DNA of 64,000 bases from Vreelandella nanhaiensis (lineage in GTDB: Bacteria > Pseudomonadota > Gammaproteobacteria > Pseudomonadales > Halomonadaceae): contig NZ_RZHF01000004.1 in NCBI RefSeq assembly GCF_003990185.1, forward strand, positions 310,001-374,000. Direction: 5' to 3'. This document shows positions 61,529 to 64,000 of this stretch, piece by piece; positions within the stretch are counted from its first letter, which is position 1; each line of letters begins with the position of its first letter. Made by a program: the position numbers and the translations under genes. The notes beneath the pieces are model-generated. The model saw only the letters and a program-made list of their open reading frames with translations. It did not search any database and was not told the origin of the DNA.

Positions 61529-61557
61529 AGAATAGCAGACTACGCCTTAAGGCTCAA
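61529..61557 (-). promoter_or_regulatory. Predicted promoter of pyrG-kdsA-eno
   Basis: On the minus strand TTGAGC (61552-61557) and TATTCT (61529-61534) are 17 bp apart, giving a leader of about 55 nt before pyrG. Confidence 0.5.
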
Positions 61558-61610
61558 TTTGAACTGCCAAAGATAGCAGCGCATTGATCCATATGGCGCC
61601 CGGTGGGGTT

Positions 61611-61631
61611 GCGAGGCCATGAAGGCCTCGC
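61611..61631 (-). other. Hairpin downstream of gltD
   Basis: A perfect 8-bp stem (GCGAGGCC 61611-61618 with GGCCTCGC 61624-61631) with a 5-nt loop, 21 nt after the gltD stop. No T-run follows, so it may stabilise the mRNA end or act with Rho rather than terminate intrinsically. Confidence 0.5.
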
Positions 61632-61651
61632 TCAGCCTCTATAATAACGAA

Positions 61652-63103
<1,452 letters not shown>

Positions 63104-64000
63104 TTATTGCGGCTGACGCCGAGATTGATCCAGCAGACTACCCAGACTTGCCGCCTTCGGTTTCACTAGCCAGAAGTGGCGCAGGTAATCGCTAAAGTCT
63201 TCCAAAATCGCCGCTCCACGGCTGGACCCCGTCTCCTCGACATAGGTGGCAATCAGCTCACGAAGATGGCGACGATACGCCTCCATGGCTTCGGTACTGA
63301 CCCGATGAATCTCGACCAGCTCGTGGTTGTACTTGTCCACGAAAGTGCGATCTTCATCCAGCACGTAGGCAAACCCACCCGTCATGCCCGCGCCAAAGTT
63401 AACGCCCGTTTCACCCAGCACACACACCAGGCCACCCGTCATATATTCGCAGCAGTGGTCGCCTGCGCCTTCAATGACCGCCGTAGCGCCTGAGTTGCGC
63501 ACCGCAAAACGTTCACCTGCGGTGCCGGCGGCAAATAGCGTACCGCCCGTGGCGCCGTAAAGGCAGGTGTTGCCGATAATGGCCGTCTTATGGCTTTCAA
63601 ACTGGCTGACCTTCGGCGGCACAATCACGATACTGCCACCGTTCATGCCCTTGCCCACGTAATCGTTGGCATCGCCTTCCAGATACAGATTCAAGCCACG
63701 CGCGTTCCATACCCCAAAACTCTGCCCCGCCACGCCGGTAAAGCGTGCGGTTACCGGTGCGGCTTCAAGGCCTTCCTCACCGTAGCGCTTGGCAATCGCG
63801 CCGGACGTCAGCGCACCCACGCTACGATCACAGTTGGTAATGGTGAAGCTGAACTCACCGCCCGACTGGCTCTCGATGGCCTCTTTCAATGCGGCCAGCA
63901 CTTCCTGGTTCTTGGCGCCCGGGTCGTGCGGCACGTTGCGGCTCACCTTGCAGAACTGCGGCGCATCAGAAGGCACAAAATCGTTTGCTAGCAGCGGAGC
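63104..64000 (-). CDS. gltB: Glutamate synthase large subunit, C-terminal part (cut by window edge)
   Basis: The last 298 residues of the alpha subunit that makes two glutamates from glutamine and 2-oxoglutarate. The frame is open through base 64000. The visible part is the C-terminal right-handed beta-helix (GXGXG) domain: [82 protein letters not shown] and [12 protein letters not shown]. The amidotransferase and FMN domains lie beyond the window. It is upstream of gltD with a 33-nt gap. Confidence 0.95.
   Translation of the reverse strand, partial: APLLANDFVPSDAPQFCKVSRNVPHDPGAKNQEVLAALKEAIESQSGGEFSFTITNCDRSVGALTSGAIAKRYGEEGLEAAPVTARFTGVAGQSFGVWNARGLNLYLEGDANDYVGKGMNGGSIVIVPPKVSQFESHKTAIIGNTCLYGATGGTLFAAGTAGERFAVRNSGATAVIEGAGDHCCEYMTGGLVCVLGETGVNFGAGMTGGFAYVLDEDRTFVDKYNHELVEIHRVSTEAMEAYRRHLRELIATYVEETGSSRGAAILEDFSDYLRHFWLVKPKAASLGSLLDQSRRQPQ

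Overview
The window looks like a chromosomal segment of a moderately halophilic gammaproteobacterium of the Halomonadaceae (Halomonas type). This is inferred from protein character and gene order: recA-recX-alaS-lysC-csrA followed by tRNA-Ser and tRNA-Arg genes, pyrG-kdsA-eno, mutS-fdxA, an oadGAB sodium pump and a complete ccmABCDEFGHI block. I see no insertion sequence, prophage or CRISPR array. Nearly everything is housekeeping, with a few accessory insertions.

Layout. 1-4.5 kb: guaA (cut by the window edge) and guaB, then a DsbA-family thiol oxidoreductase and xseA. 4.5-7.6 kb: a class III aminotransferase and a carboxymuconolactone-decarboxylase-like protein, divergent from an RpiR-type regulator across a dyad operator. 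7.7-11.9 kb: a stress-type module (DUF3618 protein, YqjE/holin-like membrane protein, low-complexity membrane protein) divergent from a YghA-like short-chain dehydrogenase across an AT-rich gap of about 700 bp. 11.9-19.5 kb: argA, a Pit phosphate transporter with its PhoU-like partner, a CYTH triphosphatase, a Kv-type channel with a zinc-ribbon tail, and yciO / RNase AM / yciI. 19.6-32 kb: mnmC, yheU, ligA, zipA and smc, with the zipA-smc pair split by a LysR regulator and a D-tartrate dehydratase gene. 32-38.8 kb: cytochrome c maturation genes ccmA to ccmI. 39-40.2 kb: an SOS-box-preceded LexA/UmuD-like protein that lacks the catalytic serine, then yigZ. 40.2-44.9 kb: oadGAB and dusC. 45-52 kb: tRNAs, csrA, lysC, alaS, recX, recA, pncC. 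52-57 kb: mutS, fdxA and a cystine symporter. 57.1-57.6 kb: an unlabelled regulatory RNA locus. 57.6-64 kb: eno, kdsA, pyrG, gltD and the 3' part of gltB.

The most notable item is on the minus strand at about 57185-57361: a predicted Rsm/Csr-type small RNA with nine GGA motifs, several displayed in hairpin loops, and a strong intrinsic terminator. About 180 bp upstream of its predicted start lies a perfect 18-bp GacA box, with a degenerate second box 22 bp further up. It sits in the fdxA neighbourhood, as rsmZ does in pseudomonads, and its presumed target gene csrA is about 11.5 kb away. The window thus appears to hold both the effector protein (CsrA) and a GacA-controlled RNA antagonist.

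Other regulatory signals include a recA SOS box, three 16-nt-phased CTGT repeats before the LexA/UmuD-like gene, and intrinsic terminators after the DUF3618 operon, the Pit operon, zipA, alaS, the tRNA cluster, fdxA and eno.
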